DNA of 64,000 nt from Bacillus bingmayongensis (lineage in GTDB: Bacteria; Bacillota; Bacilli; Bacillales; Bacillaceae_G), in the NCBI RefSeq assembly GCF_000299035.1, contig NZ_JH921518.1, positions 408,439-472,438 on the forward strand, read 5' to 3'. Positions 50,553 through 59,347 of this stretch are shown piece after piece; positions within the stretch are counted from its first letter, which is position 1, and the number at the start of each line of letters is the position of its first letter. The translations under genes and the position numbers were made by a program. Below the pieces are notes generated by a model. That model saw only the letters and a program-made list of their open reading frames with translations. It was not told the DNA's origin and did no database searches.

Positions 50553-51779
50553 CTAATCCCCCTTTTTAATTCCTACAGGCAAATAATAAGATTCATTCCC
50601 TGTAATTTTTTCACCAGCACGTATACCAATACTACTTGGCTTCCCAGCAATTAAAAATGATCCAAACACATATGACAGCTCCTCATTCCCCTTTTCAGTC
50701 TCAAGAGAAACGACTGGAAGCTTTATATATTTCTGAAATACAGGAAGCTCTTTCTTATACGTTTCATATGAATTTTGATTAACAATATTAGTGTCTTTAT
50801 CACGAATTGTAATCGTGTCACCTTCTCTACCGAACGACGGTTTTTGAACAAAAGAACTTTTTCCTAAAAACAAATCTGCTTCTAAGTAAGTAGGAAGCAT
50901 GTATTGTTTAATCCATTGGTGTTCCTCATTTGTATAAAAAGCACCTTCCTCTGCTAATCCCCAAATGAGACATTGAACCGATTTCGGCTGCAGTAGAAAA
51001 GATGAAATCGGATTTATAATAAAAAGCTTTTCTTCCTTTACAAGTTGTAGTAATTCGATCCCTACAAGATCTCCAGTATTAGGATCCCGGTCCTTAACTA
51101 AGTATTCAATAGGATATGTCTGGCGATACAAAACATCAATTGGCACACCATCTGCATCAAGTAAAGCATCTTCAGTTATTCTGAGTTCTGACATTGACAC
51201 CACTTTGTTGCTAACTTGACATAGCTGGCTCAAATACCGAGTCGTATTCCAATCTTCTTTATGTTCAGGATGGGCTGTAAAGACAACGTTTGGTCTTTCT
51301 ATTCCTTTACCAGCTTCCACCACAGCTTTTGTAATACCAGAAGAGAGAAGACATTCCTGATTCTCATTTGGATCCTGATAATCTAATTCTTCGCAAATCT
51401 CCCCATTCATTTGAAAGCATTCCATGATAAAAGTCGGAGTATCACTATTAAACTCAAGCATTTTGACGCCACTATCTGTAATCGCAAAATCAAATCGTGA
51501 AATAACAGATTCAGGAAACAGAGATTTCATTCTAATAAAAGGCAGACTTGAAGATGGAAAACCAAATTCAAGAAGCTGAGCGTCAGATAAAGTCCGAAGA
51601 AGCCTAGCAGTCTTAAAAAATACTTTTCCCATTCGTTTTGTTGCTAACTGCAAATCTTGGATTGTTTGTTCTGTTATTTCAAAGATATGAAAAAGGCTAT
51701 ACTCACTCCCGTATAAGTCGGACCAAAAGTGAGGGAACCTTGAATAAAATTCACTTCGTTTCTTTATGTAAAGTGACAT
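50553..51779 (-). CDS. glutathionylspermidine-synthase-family ATP-grasp ligase (YjfC-like)
   Basis: A 408-residue ATP-grasp enzyme: FDFAITDSGVKMLEFNSDTPTFIMECFQMN (catalytic/metal block), VVFTAHPEHKEDWNTTRYL, FVQKPSFGREGDTITI and SYVFGSFLIAGKPSSIGIRAGEKITGNESYYLPVGI. It should form an amide or peptide-type bond using ATP; the amidase half of true glutathionylspermidine synthase is absent. It lies three bases after the Gly-rich lipoprotein gene and two before DUF350. Confidence 0.88.
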   Translation of the reverse strand: MSLYIKKRSEFYSRFPHFWSDLYGSEYSLFHIFEITEQTIQDLQLATKRMGKVFFKTARLLRTLSDAQLLEFGFPSSSLPFIRMKSLFPESVISRFDFAITDSGVKMLEFNSDTPTFIMECFQMNGEICEELDYQDPNENQECLLSSGITKAVVEAGKGIERPNVVFTAHPEHKEDWNTTRYLSQLCQVSNKVVSMSELRITEDALLDADGVPIDVLYRQTYPIEYLVKDRDPNTGDLVGIELLQLVKEEKLFIINPISSFLLQPKSVQCLIWGLAEEGAFYTNEEHQWIKQYMLPTYLEADLFLGKSSFVQKPSFGREGDTITIRDKDTNIVNQNSYETYKKELPVFQKYIKLPVVSLETEKGNEELSYVFGSFLIAGKPSSIGIRAGEKITGNESYYLPVGIKKGD

Positions 51780-51782
51780 AAT

Positions 51783-52094
51783 TTAACCTCCGAATCCACC
51801 CTTTGAACCGCTTCCAATTCCCCCTTTAAAATTAGAAGAAGCTTGATATGACTTAAATTCAGAAGAACTTTTGAAGGTTGATTTATTTTGATAGTATCTA
51901 CCACCGTAATAATAACTACCATGATAACTTGAATGGCTGTCATCGCATCGCCACACGCCAAGTTCATCATCCCAATCCCAATCAGAACAACTCTTATCTT
52001 TTGGTTTTGGAGGAAGATCTTCTGTACAGCCAGATAAAGTACCAGCCACTAAAGATGTAAGAACACCTGTTACTAACCATTTGGTTTTTGTCAC
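51783..52094 (-). CDS. Gly/Ser-rich lipoprotein (YjfM-like position)
   Basis: A 103-residue protein. The signal peptide has lipobox L-S-G-C (Cys23), followed by an acidic Trp/Asp/Cys segment (SCSDWDWDDELGVWRCDD), then a Tyr/Ser-rich stretch, and a C-terminal tail GGIGSGSKGGFGG. It is the first gene of the operon with the ATP-grasp ligase and DUF350. By position it equals the YjfM-type surface protein and could be the ligase substrate; this is inference. Confidence 0.82.
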   Translation of the reverse strand: MTKTKWLVTGVLTSLVAGTLSGCTEDLPPKPKDKSCSDWDWDDELGVWRCDDSHSSYHGSYYYGGRYYQNKSTFKSSSEFKSYQASSNFKGGIGSGSKGGFGG

Positions 52095-52176
52095 TTTCCA
52101 ACGCCCCTTTATATATTATATTTTTATTATAAAAGAATTCATGATAAAGTAGAAGAAAAAGAAAGAGGGATTACAA

Positions 52177-52626
52177 TTGCGGTTAGAATATCGACTCAAT
52201 GATAAAACGAAACAATATCCCGCCCTATGGAACTATGCCGATATTTCTGTGTCTGAAGCCGTCGCAAGGATGACTTGTGAGTACTTTATTAAAGAAGGGG
52301 ATACATATGTCGTAACAGCGACCGCGATGGACCCTGATGGAACAGCAGTATTATACGTCAAAAAAGAAACGTTCTTCGATGATCCTTCAGAACCTATATA
52401 TTCCCATATAGGTTTTGAGATTAGAGAACTCCAAGGAGCAAATTCTATTTTAATAGAAAATAAAGATGTATGGAACCATGACGAGATTTTAACGTATCTC
52501 CATTCAGATATTTTGTACGTTCAAAAAGACGGAACATTCATGGAATTCACCTTAGATTCCAGAGAGATTGATGAAGACCGAAAGTGCTATGTTTATTATG
52601 GAAAATTTACAGGTGAACACAGATAA
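52177..52626 (+). CDS. hypothetical protein, 149 aa
   Basis: A soluble, acidic 149-residue protein starting at TTG 52177 with GAGGGA upstream. It opens RLEYRLNDKTKQYPALWNYADISVSEAVARMTCEYFIKEGDTYVV and contains several beta strands. I do not recognise the family. Its TAA stop lies within the first bases of the adjoining bcr1 element, so the insertion may have replaced the original 3' end. Confidence 0.75.
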   Translation: MRLEYRLNDKTKQYPALWNYADISVSEAVARMTCEYFIKEGDTYVVTATAMDPDGTAVLYVKKETFFDDPSEPIYSHIGFEIRELQGANSILIENKDVWNHDEILTYLHSDILYVQKDGTFMEFTLDSREIDEDRKCYVYYGKFTGEHR

Positions 52627-52780
52627 AGTGAACTTTAATCAGTGGGGGTTTTCTTCATCCCCCACTGATTATTAGTTAAACGAATCAGGCTTTTACGGAC
52701 AGTTAATCTCCCACCTAACTTCTTTGTTTTTTGCAGAATTTTGAGGTGGGAGTCTTACTGTCCGCAAATAGCGGGGTAAC
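52623..52780. repeat. bcr1 repeat element (full-length)
   Basis: 158 bp from ATAAAGTGAACTTTAATCAG to CCGCAAATAGCGGGGTAAC. It aligns along its whole length with the copy at 38747, including the GTGGGGGTTTTCTTCATCCC hairpin and the GAGGTGGGAGTCTTACTG block. It begins at the stop codon of the preceding gene. Confidence 0.87.
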
Positions 52781-52893
52781 ACTCAAATGAAACTCCCAAT
52801 AATGGGAGTTTCATTTGATTTCTAATATTTTTATGCTTTCCACACAATGAAATTCTCATTATTTCTAGCGTACCGAAAAAAGGGGCCTACAAC

Positions 52894-52926
52894 AAAAAAA
52901 CCTTACGTATAAAACGTAAGGTTTTT
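52894..52926. terminator. second copy of the 50135 terminator hairpin
   Basis: AAAACCTTACG/CGTAAGGTTTT with loop TATAAAA, identical to the hairpin at 50135-50164. There is no intact gene on either side close enough to need it; the following sequence is a repeat pair. Confidence 0.75.
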
Positions 52927-52927
52927 A

Positions 52928-53113
52928 TATAGCCCCACACATGCCGTTCTCTCTAGATGTCCATAAACCTGCTCTCACAGGTGGATGTTCTCATAAATGC
53001 TTTCAGTTTCCTTCTTAAAAAGATGGCATGCTGTTTACATTTAGATATTGAACTTCCGTATTATACTCATTGGTTTAAGACATACATAAGCTACGTACAC
53101 CGTAGGAATTTTA
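52928..53113. repeat. tandem ~200-bp repeat, copy A
   Basis: Contains CACATGCCGTTC, AGATGTCCATAAACCTGCTC, CAGGTGGATG, GAACTTCCGTAT, GGTTTAAGACATACATAAGC and TACGTACACCGTAGGA. All recur in the same order in copy B at 53131. The stretch shows no open frame and looks like a structured interspersed element. Confidence 0.7.
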
Positions 53114-53130
53114 TATAATGTTAGTTGAAA

Positions 53131-53320
53131 TAAGACCCCCGCACGTGCCGTCCCTCGTAAATGTCCAAAAACCCGCTACTCGCAGGTGGATGCCCTCACA
53201 GCTACCGTACATCTTCCTCCACAAGGAAGGCTTGATGATGGTCGCTAAATGTTGAGCTTCCGTATAACTAACATCGGTTTTAGACATAAATAAGTTACGT
53301 ACACCGCAGGATGTTTTATT
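53131..53320. repeat. tandem ~200-bp repeat, copy B
   Basis: Contains GCACGTGCCGTCCC, AAATGTCCAAAAACCCGCT, CAGGTGGATGCCCTCACAGC, a CTTCCT/AGGAAG hairpin, GAGCTTCCGTATA, GGTTTTAGACATAAATAAG and TACGTACACCGCAGGA. It is more GC-rich and better structured than copy A. The period is about 205 bp. No gene is seen from 52781 to 53430. Confidence 0.7.
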
Positions 53321-53430
53321 TACTTGTCGTTATCTTATCACATTGCATGCAATGTGTAAAATGTAATGTTTTGAAGCAATTTCTTGCTTGTGACCTTATT
53401 TTAATACAAAATATTTTTGCATGCAAGAGG

Positions 53431-54264
53431 TTAATGTCCTTCTTTTGCAATTTGGTTTTCTGGATAAGAAATCCAATCACTCCAGCTCCCAGCATATAAC
53501 TTCACGTTACGAAAACCAGCTGTTTGTAACGCTAATACATTCGGACATGCTGTTACACCAGATCCGCAATAGACGATTGTTTCTTTCTCTTTATTAAGGA
53601 GACGGAAACGTTCCTCTTGTTCCTCTTTACCTTTGAACTGACCTACCGCTGTGATTCCATCTTTCCAGAAATAGTTTTCTGCCGTTGGAATGTGACCAGC
53701 CTGAGGATCAACAAGTTCTTCGACGCCAGCATAACGCTTCGGCTCTCTCGAATCAATTAACGTAATATCTGCATTTGTACGAATTCTTTCTTTCACACCT
53801 TCCATCGTTACAAGCATGTGGTCTTGTATATTGGGTATGAATTTTTTTCTTTCAATTGTTGGAATTTCCGCTGTTGTAGATAAATTTTGTTCTTTCCAAG
53901 CAGGAAATCCACCATTTAATACACATACTTTTTGATGTCCTACATATGTTAGTAGCCACCATAGACGCGAAGCCATTGCACCAGCTTGACTGTCATATGC
54001 AACTACAGTCGTATTTTCATCAATACCAGCTTGAGAAAGCATTTCAGTAAAATTCTCAAGGTTTGGAAGTGGATGACGGCCACCATGCTCCGTAACAGGA
54101 CTTGATAAATCCAGATTCAAATCAAAATATAGCGCATGAGGAATATGGTCTTTTTCATACTGTTCTCTTCCCCAATTTGGATTAGCTAAGTCAAAACGAC
54201 AATCGATGATGCGGACATGTTCATCTTCTATGTGATCACGTAACCATTCGACTGTAACAATCAT
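53431..54264 (-). CDS. sulfurtransferase (tandem rhodanese domains)
   Basis: A 277-residue protein with two rhodanese domains. The N-terminal one lacks the cysteine (VVAYDSQAGAMASRLWWLL). The C-terminal one has the active-site loop YCGSGVTAC. It should transfer sulfur from thiosulfate or 3-mercaptopyruvate. It lies two bases downstream of the DUF2533 gene, so both form one operon. Confidence 0.9.
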   Translation of the reverse strand: MIVTVEWLRDHIEDEHVRIIDCRFDLANPNWGREQYEKDHIPHALYFDLNLDLSSPVTEHGGRHPLPNLENFTEMLSQAGIDENTTVVAYDSQAGAMASRLWWLLTYVGHQKVCVLNGGFPAWKEQNLSTTAEIPTIERKKFIPNIQDHMLVTMEGVKERIRTNADITLIDSREPKRYAGVEELVDPQAGHIPTAENYFWKDGITAVGQFKGKEEQEERFRLLNKEKETIVYCGSGVTACPNVLALQTAGFRNVKLYAGSWSDWISYPENQIAKEGH

Positions 54265-54266
54265 AC

Positions 54267-54539
54267 TTAACGACCTTCTTTCTCTTGCAGACGACCTACA
54301 TACTCCATAACCATATCTTCTGTTACAATTTTACGCTGCGGTGCAACCCCCCGCTTAGCAAGATCATTGATTTGCTTCGTTACCATGTTAATTGCATCTA
54401 CTGAGAAATGTTTTCCATTTGCTGCAAGTGCTACTGCCGCTTCAATTGCTGCTTCACGCTGCGCTTCTAACTGTAAAAATGTTGTCACAATTTCATTTTG
54501 TTTACGAGAATGTGCTGTAATTGCTTTATGTACTTCCAT
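54267..54539 (-). CDS. ypbS: DUF2533 protein (YpbS-like)
   Basis: A 90-residue helical protein (MEVHKAITAHSRKQNEIVTTFLQLEAQREAAIEAAVALAANGKHFS...VAPQRKIVTEDMVMEYVGRL) matching the small DUF2533/YpbS family. Function is unknown. In B. subtilis ypbS also lies next to the dynamin-like ypbR, as here. AGGGGGAAG precedes the ATG. Confidence 0.85.
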   Translation of the reverse strand: MEVHKAITAHSRKQNEIVTTFLQLEAQREAAIEAAVALAANGKHFSVDAINMVTKQINDLAKRGVAPQRKIVTEDMVMEYVGRLQEKEGR

Positions 54540-54597
54540 CTTCTCTTCCCCCTAAATAATTTATACTTTCTTGCCAAGTAGCCTCATAAGAAAATGA

Positions 54598-55053
54598 TTA
54601 GATTCCCATTGTAAGCCGAACCATATCACGACATACAATTCCATTTTCAATAATCTCTTCTTCATAATGCTTCGAAAAGTAATCAAAATCAATAGAAAAA
54701 ATACGAAAACCACATTTTTGATACAATGCAAGCTGTGAAACACTAGAATTTCCTGTCCCTATTTCAAGTGTATGCATATGATATTCCTTCGCGGTTTGAA
54801 TTGCATGTTGTAACAACTGTTTGCCGATTCCTTTTCCTTGCAGCTCTTCTAAAACAGCAAGATTCATAATTTCCATTGTCTGCGGTCTTGTCTCAAGTAA
54901 TACATACACTCCTATTACGTTTTCTTCCTTTTTCGCAGCATAGGTATGACCACGACGTAAATATGAATTGATTTGACGTTCACTTGGATCAGCAAGCAAC
55001 AATAATGACATCGGCGCCTTATCTTGTGAAATACGCTCTATTATAATTCCCAT
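54598..55053 (-). CDS. GNAT-family N-acetyltransferase
   Basis: A 151-residue single GNAT domain: VIGVYVLLETRPQTMEIMNLAVLEELQGKGIGKQLLQHAI (acetyl-CoA loop QGKGIGKQ), GTGNSSVSQLALYQKCGFR. The acceptor is unknown. AAGGGGAAA precedes the ATG. It stands between ypbS and a divergent small gene. Confidence 0.88.
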   Translation of the reverse strand: MGIIIERISQDKAPMSLLLLADPSERQINSYLRRGHTYAAKKEENVIGVYVLLETRPQTMEIMNLAVLEELQGKGIGKQLLQHAIQTAKEYHMHTLEIGTGNSSVSQLALYQKCGFRIFSIDFDYFSKHYEEEIIENGIVCRDMVRLTMGI

Positions 55054-55124
55054 AAAATTTCCCCTTTCTCTCTTGTTCTAAACCCTCCTTGTCTACCATA
55101 AGTAATACAAAGGAGGGATTCACC

Positions 55125-55379
55125 ATGGACAACAATGAGAAAAAGTGCAACGTCATCTCGATTGATGGAAAGAAAAAGAAAAATGGAACATATTCCTATC
55201 CAAAATTAGTTGTAGAAGGAAAAACATACGAATTTTCCTCGTTCGTCTTATGCGGTGAAACACCAGATGGCAGACGGTTAGTTCTGACTCATATGATTTC
55301 GACAGATGAATTTGCAGGATTTGTAAAATCACTGGATGCTGTACTGCAAAAGAAAATTGAACGAATCTTTTTTTCATAG
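55125..55379 (+). CDS. hypothetical protein, 84 aa
   Basis: An 84-residue soluble protein (basic KKKKNGTYSYPKLVVEGKTYEFSSFVLCGETPDGRRLVLTHMISTDEFAGFV...). ATG 55125 has AAGGAGG upstream; an in-frame ATG at 55089 does not. It is convergent with dynA, six bases between stops. I do not recognise the family. Confidence 0.78.
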   Translation: MDNNEKKCNVISIDGKKKKNGTYSYPKLVVEGKTYEFSSFVLCGETPDGRRLVLTHMISTDEFAGFVKSLDAVLQKKIERIFFS

Positions 55380-55385
55380 AGATTA

Positions 55386-58300
55386 TCAAATATGAATTTC
55401 TTGTTCGATTGCTGCCAACTGTTTCTGTAATTGTTCCTTACTTTGTTCATATAGCGACACATCAATTGTTTCTGCTAAAGCGAATAAGACACTTTCATAA
55501 TACTGCCCAATATCTTGCTGCATCACTGTTCGGAACAAGTCCCATTTTACTTCCCATTCTTCTTTATAATGATGAATAAATAACTTTTCTTCATCAGCTA
55601 CATATTGAGATACGAAAGGCTCGAGTGATTCCTTCGTATCTTCCTGCATTGCTGCTTTATCATTTTTTTCAAAAAAGCTTTTCTCATTTTTAAAATGAGA
55701 CAATGCCTTTTTAAAATGCTTTATTTCTATAGAAGGAAACGGCTCTTTATGCGTAATAACCTGGTATTCATAATCAGCTGTCCCATTCATAGAAATAGAT
55801 TCATTTTCCAACTTACATTTTACTGTAATTTCATCCCTTGCTCTTTGCATCGCTTCATCGATCCATTTTTCAAGACGCAGTGACGTTGCTCGCATTTCTT
55901 GTAATAAATCGTGCTGAATGAAAGCTACAAGTTCCATGAGACATTCTTGCAATTTCATTTTTACATTTCCATCTGTTCGAAGGGATGCTGGATTAATAAA
56001 TTCAGTAAACACATCGTTATAACGTAAAAATAAACGTTGCTCTACATAATACAACAGTTCTTTCACTTCATTTTGCATCGCTTGCTCTTCTGCAAGTACA
56101 CTATATGATGAAATAATATGAAGTAGCTGCTCACGTTCTGCTTCATATTTTTTTATTTGCTTTTCTTTTTCATCATTCCCTTGCTTCGCTCCTTGTATCA
56201 TATTTGTAAGAAGCTTATCTGCGCTTTGCAGTGCGCTATATAAAGAATGAACAGATACGAGCATTAAATCGCGCATCATAAAGGATGTAAATGATTCCTC
56301 AAACTTTGCAATCCCCGAATTTTGCAAGATACCATACTTTTCTTTTGCTATACTCTTTCCTTGTTTCTCCTCAAGTGCACATAAACTTGAAATTGCAAAG
56401 AGACGTGGATTTCGGATACCGTATTGCAGGAGCTGGTCTGCAATATATCCTTTTACCATTTCAAGCTCATCCTCGGACTGTGCTAAGTCTGCCGCATTAA
56501 TTAAGAAGAACATTTTATCAAGCGCAAATGTATCTTTCACGCGGCCAAGCTGAATTAAAAACTCCCGATCTGCTCTTGAAAAAACATGGTTGTAATACGT
56601 TACGAATAAAATTGCATCCGCATTTTTAATATATTGGAATGCAACGTCCGTATGACGAGCATTAATAGAATCTGCTCCCGGTGTATCAACAAGAGCGACT
56701 CCTTGTCTTGTTAGAGCACAATCATAGTACAATTCCATATATTCAACAAAACATGATTTCTCTTCATTCGCTACATAATCAGAGAATTCTTCTAACGTAA
56801 CTTGCACTTGCTCTCCCAAATGATTTGCGACTGCCTGATACCCTCTCTGTACCGCGCGTAAAAAACTAAATGTTGTTTTCTGTTTTCCACTTGGTGATGG
56901 ATATTGCAGAATCGTATCTATTTGTGATAATGCTTCTTCAAATGTCTCTATTTCATAATGAAACAATTTATAAACTGCTTTCATATCTTCTAATAGCGCT
57001 TGCTTTGATTTAAACTGAACAACTACTGTACCGTGAGGTTTTTCTTCTGTAATCGGTAAAATCTGATTAATCGTCGCCGTTGTTGGATTTGGTGATACTG
57101 GGAGCACATTTTCGCCAAGCAATGCATTTGCAAATGATGATTTACCTGCACTAAAAGCTCCAAATAAAGCTACTGTAAATTGCTTCGTTTCAACACGCTT
57201 TCTTTTTCCTACAACTTCTTGATGCAAATGTTTAAGTGTAGGAAGAGGTTCTAATATCTTTTCCGCACCTTTTACTTGTTCTAATATACGATACATATTT
57301 AATGTTGCTGTTGTTTTTATATTTTCTTCATTATAAGGAATACTATCGCTTTGTATCTCTTGTTCTTGTAATGTAAACTTTTCATTTACAACCTGCTTCT
57401 TACCTTGTAACACTTTTTCTACTTGTAATCCATCTGGTACAGGTACATGATCACCCCAAATACCTTGTAAATAATTCTCGTATTTATCATACGCCTCAAT
57501 ATATTGTAATTTCGTTTCTTTCGCTGTTTGTAAAACAGTGTATTGCTCAATTTCTTGGTCGATATGAGCAATCTCTTTCTGCACCTTTTTCTTTAAAACG
57601 CTCGTACTTTTCTCAAAAATTTGCTGCGCTCTCATAAAGTATCGTTTCTTCAGCTCATTCGCAACATCCGCTGTATAAAGGAGCAAATAATCTCCTGTAA
57701 ATCCTGCCCCTTGTTTAATGGATTCTGCTAATAATTCAGGACCAAAAGAAATTTGCAGTGCGTATATGTCTTTTCCGACTTCTTCTGTAAACATCCCTTT
57801 ATCTTTTAAGAAAGCCACAATAAACTCTTTCACATGAAAATCAAGCTGCGTTTCAACAGTCTTCCCTAGCGCTGAATAAAATGCATCTAAACGCCGCTGT
57901 TTTTCTTGCTCTGTTTTTCCTTTTGCAAATAACAAACCAACTTTAAATTTCGTTAATTTTGTTTCTAAATATTGATTTGCTAGCTCTCTCATTTCAAACG
58001 GCATTAAGTAAGCATTATCTAATATCGCTTGCAAACCTTTTATAAACTCATTTCTCACATCGGATTCTTTATTAGCCACACGTTGTTTATTTCCAATCAG
58101 CTCTTCCTTTTTTTCAACTACGTCTGCAAGCGATAACGGTGATGCTAATTCTTTTTGATAAGGCATTAATTGTTTTTCATTTTCTGAAAGAACGAATGAA
58201 AAATGCTCTTGTAATAAATATTCTGTCTCTCTTTCCATACCATTTTCCACATACTGCTCACGCTCTTTCATAATAGAAGAAAGCAATTTCTCTAATCTTT

Positions 58301-59042
58301 GGATTTCATTATGCGGATGGTTCATCATTCGTAACGAAGTATAAAAAATGCCGTCTACTTCAATATCCCAGTTAGAAAAAGATTGACTCACACTTTTCCT
58401 ATAATCTTCAAATGATAGCTCATTTTCTTTATGCTTATCAATTTGATTGACAACAAGATAAACCGTTTTATTACGCTGTTTTAATTCTTTCACAAATTGC
58501 AAGTTTACTTCTGATTGAACGTGATTATAATCCATCATATAAAAAATAACATCTGCAAGATGGAGTGTTGATTCTGTCGCTAATTGATGCGCATCATCTG
58601 TTGAATCAATTCCAGGTGTATCAACGAGCATAACGTCACCAGGAATTGGCGCATCATTTCGATAAATATGAACGCCGATTATTTCATCACCATTTTTACA
58701 AAGCAGCTTCAATTCTTCAGCTGAGTATGTACCATCATACTCATACTGCTCTCCAGATTTCACCGTCACAACAACACGGTCCGGGCCCTTTTCAATTTTA
58801 ACAACGTTCGCGCTTGTCGGAATCGGACTTGTTGGTAATAATTGTGCTTTATATAAGTGATTCATCATTGTCGATTTCCCAGCAGAAAAGTGACCACAAA
58901 AAGCAATCATAAGCTGTTCTTTCTTATATTTTTGAATCACTTCAAACAACTTCAAACTATTCTCCACGTCACCATGCTTCTGCCATTCTTCATAAAAACA
59001 AACAAGTTTTTTCATACTGTTTGTCTGTACTATGTTTGTCAT
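55386..59042 (-). CDS. dynA: bacterial dynamin-like protein DynA (YpbR)
   Basis: A 1218-residue protein made of two fused dynamin modules, as in B. subtilis DynA/YpbR. The first GTPase has GHFSAGKST (Gly50-Thr58), VDTPGIDS and VNQIDKHKE. The second has GAFSAGKSSF near residue 635, VDTPGADS and INAADLAQSED. Long helical stalks follow each. DynA binds and fuses membranes and helps repair membrane damage from phage or antibiotics. ATG 59042 is preceded by GGGG; an in-frame ATG at 59087 lacks a site. Confidence 0.93.
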   Translation of the reverse strand: MTNIVQTNSMKKLVCFYEEWQKHGDVENSLKLFEVIQKYKKEQLMIAFCGHFSAGKSTMMNHLYKAQLLPTSPIPTSANVVKIEKGPDRVVVTVKSGEQYEYDGTYSAEELKLLCKNGDEIIGVHIYRNDAPIPGDVMLVDTPGIDSTDDAHQLATESTLHLADVIFYMMDYNHVQSEVNLQFVKELKQRNKTVYLVVNQIDKHKENELSFEDYRKSVSQSFSNWDIEVDGIFYTSLRMMNHPHNEIQRLEKLLSSIMKEREQYVENGMERETEYLLQEHFSFVLSENEKQLMPYQKELASPLSLADVVEKKEELIGNKQRVANKESDVRNEFIKGLQAILDNAYLMPFEMRELANQYLETKLTKFKVGLLFAKGKTEQEKQRRLDAFYSALGKTVETQLDFHVKEFIVAFLKDKGMFTEEVGKDIYALQISFGPELLAESIKQGAGFTGDYLLLYTADVANELKKRYFMRAQQIFEKSTSVLKKKVQKEIAHIDQEIEQYTVLQTAKETKLQYIEAYDKYENYLQGIWGDHVPVPDGLQVEKVLQGKKQVVNEKFTLQEQEIQSDSIPYNEENIKTTATLNMYRILEQVKGAEKILEPLPTLKHLHQEVVGKRKRVETKQFTVALFGAFSAGKSSFANALLGENVLPVSPNPTTATINQILPITEEKPHGTVVVQFKSKQALLEDMKAVYKLFHYEIETFEEALSQIDTILQYPSPSGKQKTTFSFLRAVQRGYQAVANHLGEQVQVTLEEFSDYVANEEKSCFVEYMELYYDCALTRQGVALVDTPGADSINARHTDVAFQYIKNADAILFVTYYNHVFSRADREFLIQLGRVKDTFALDKMFFLINAADLAQSEDELEMVKGYIADQLLQYGIRNPRLFAISSLCALEEKQGKSIAKEKYGILQNSGIAKFEESFTSFMMRDLMLVSVHSLYSALQSADKLLTNMIQGAKQGNDEKEKQIKKYEAEREQLLHIISSYSVLAEEQAMQNEVKELLYYVEQRLFLRYNDVFTEFINPASLRTDGNVKMKLQECLMELVAFIQHDLLQEMRATSLRLEKWIDEAMQRARDEITVKCKLENESISMNGTADYEYQVITHKEPFPSIEIKHFKKALSHFKNEKSFFEKNDKAAMQEDTKESLEPFVSQYVADEEKLFIHHYKEEWEVKWDLFRTVMQQDIGQYYESVLFALAETIDVSLYEQSKEQLQKQLAAIEQEIHI

Positions 59043-59117
59043 CCCCTTGTTCCCCTTTATTCCAAGATGTATATACCCTATTATCATACTAAATTTTCAG
59101 GATATTCTCATTAAAAA

Positions 59118-59157
59118 TAAAAAATCCCTTTCATTCTTTTGACAGATGAAAGGGATT
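59118..59157 (-). terminator. terminator of the Fur-box miniprotein gene
   Basis: 12-bp stem AATCCCTTTCAT/ATGAAAGGGATT (59123-59134 with 59146-59157), then a TTTTTTA tail on the minus strand. Confidence 0.9.
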
Positions 59158-59171
59158 CTATGTAAGTTTGT

Positions 59172-59258
59172 TCATTTTGTTGCTTCGACTCCATTTAACA
59201 CATATTTTGTAACGAGAGCATACACAGCAACCGTTCCTGCAACTAATGCATATACCAT
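59172..59258 (-). CDS. 28-aa membrane miniprotein under a Fur box
   Basis: ATG 59258 to TGA 59172. The product MVYALVAGTVAVYALVTKYV followed by LNGVEATK is a single hydrophobic helix with a short polar tail. GGTTGGTG lies 6-10 bases upstream. A perfect 15-bp Fur box lies just before that and a strong terminator follows the stop, so it is a complete small transcription unit. No family is known to me. Confidence 0.7.
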   Translation of the reverse strand: MVYALVAGTVAVYALVTKYVLNGVEATK

Positions 59259-59278
59259 ATTTATCACACCAACCTTTT

Positions 59279-59293
59279 TGATAATGATTATCA
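59279..59293. promoter_or_regulatory. Fur box (perfect 7-1-7)
   Basis: TGATAATGATTATCA matches the Bacillus Fur consensus TGATAATnATTATCA without mismatch, 20 bases upstream of the 28-codon gene. Confidence 0.88.
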
Positions 59294-59317
59294 CTTTTGC
59301 ATATATTTTATCATTAA

Positions 59318-59332
59318 AGAGAATCATTATCA
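59318..59332. promoter_or_regulatory. second, imperfect Fur box
   Basis: AGAGAATCATTATCA reads on the other strand as TGATAATGATTCTCT. It keeps one perfect half-site and differs at two positions in the other half. It lies 39 bp from the perfect box. Confidence 0.6.
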
Positions 59333-59347
59333 ATATTAATTTCTAAA

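Noticed and set aside
52928-53320. Possible CRISPR array
   Set aside because: Only two units of about 200 bp with diverged blocks and no unique spacers; no cas genes are nearby.
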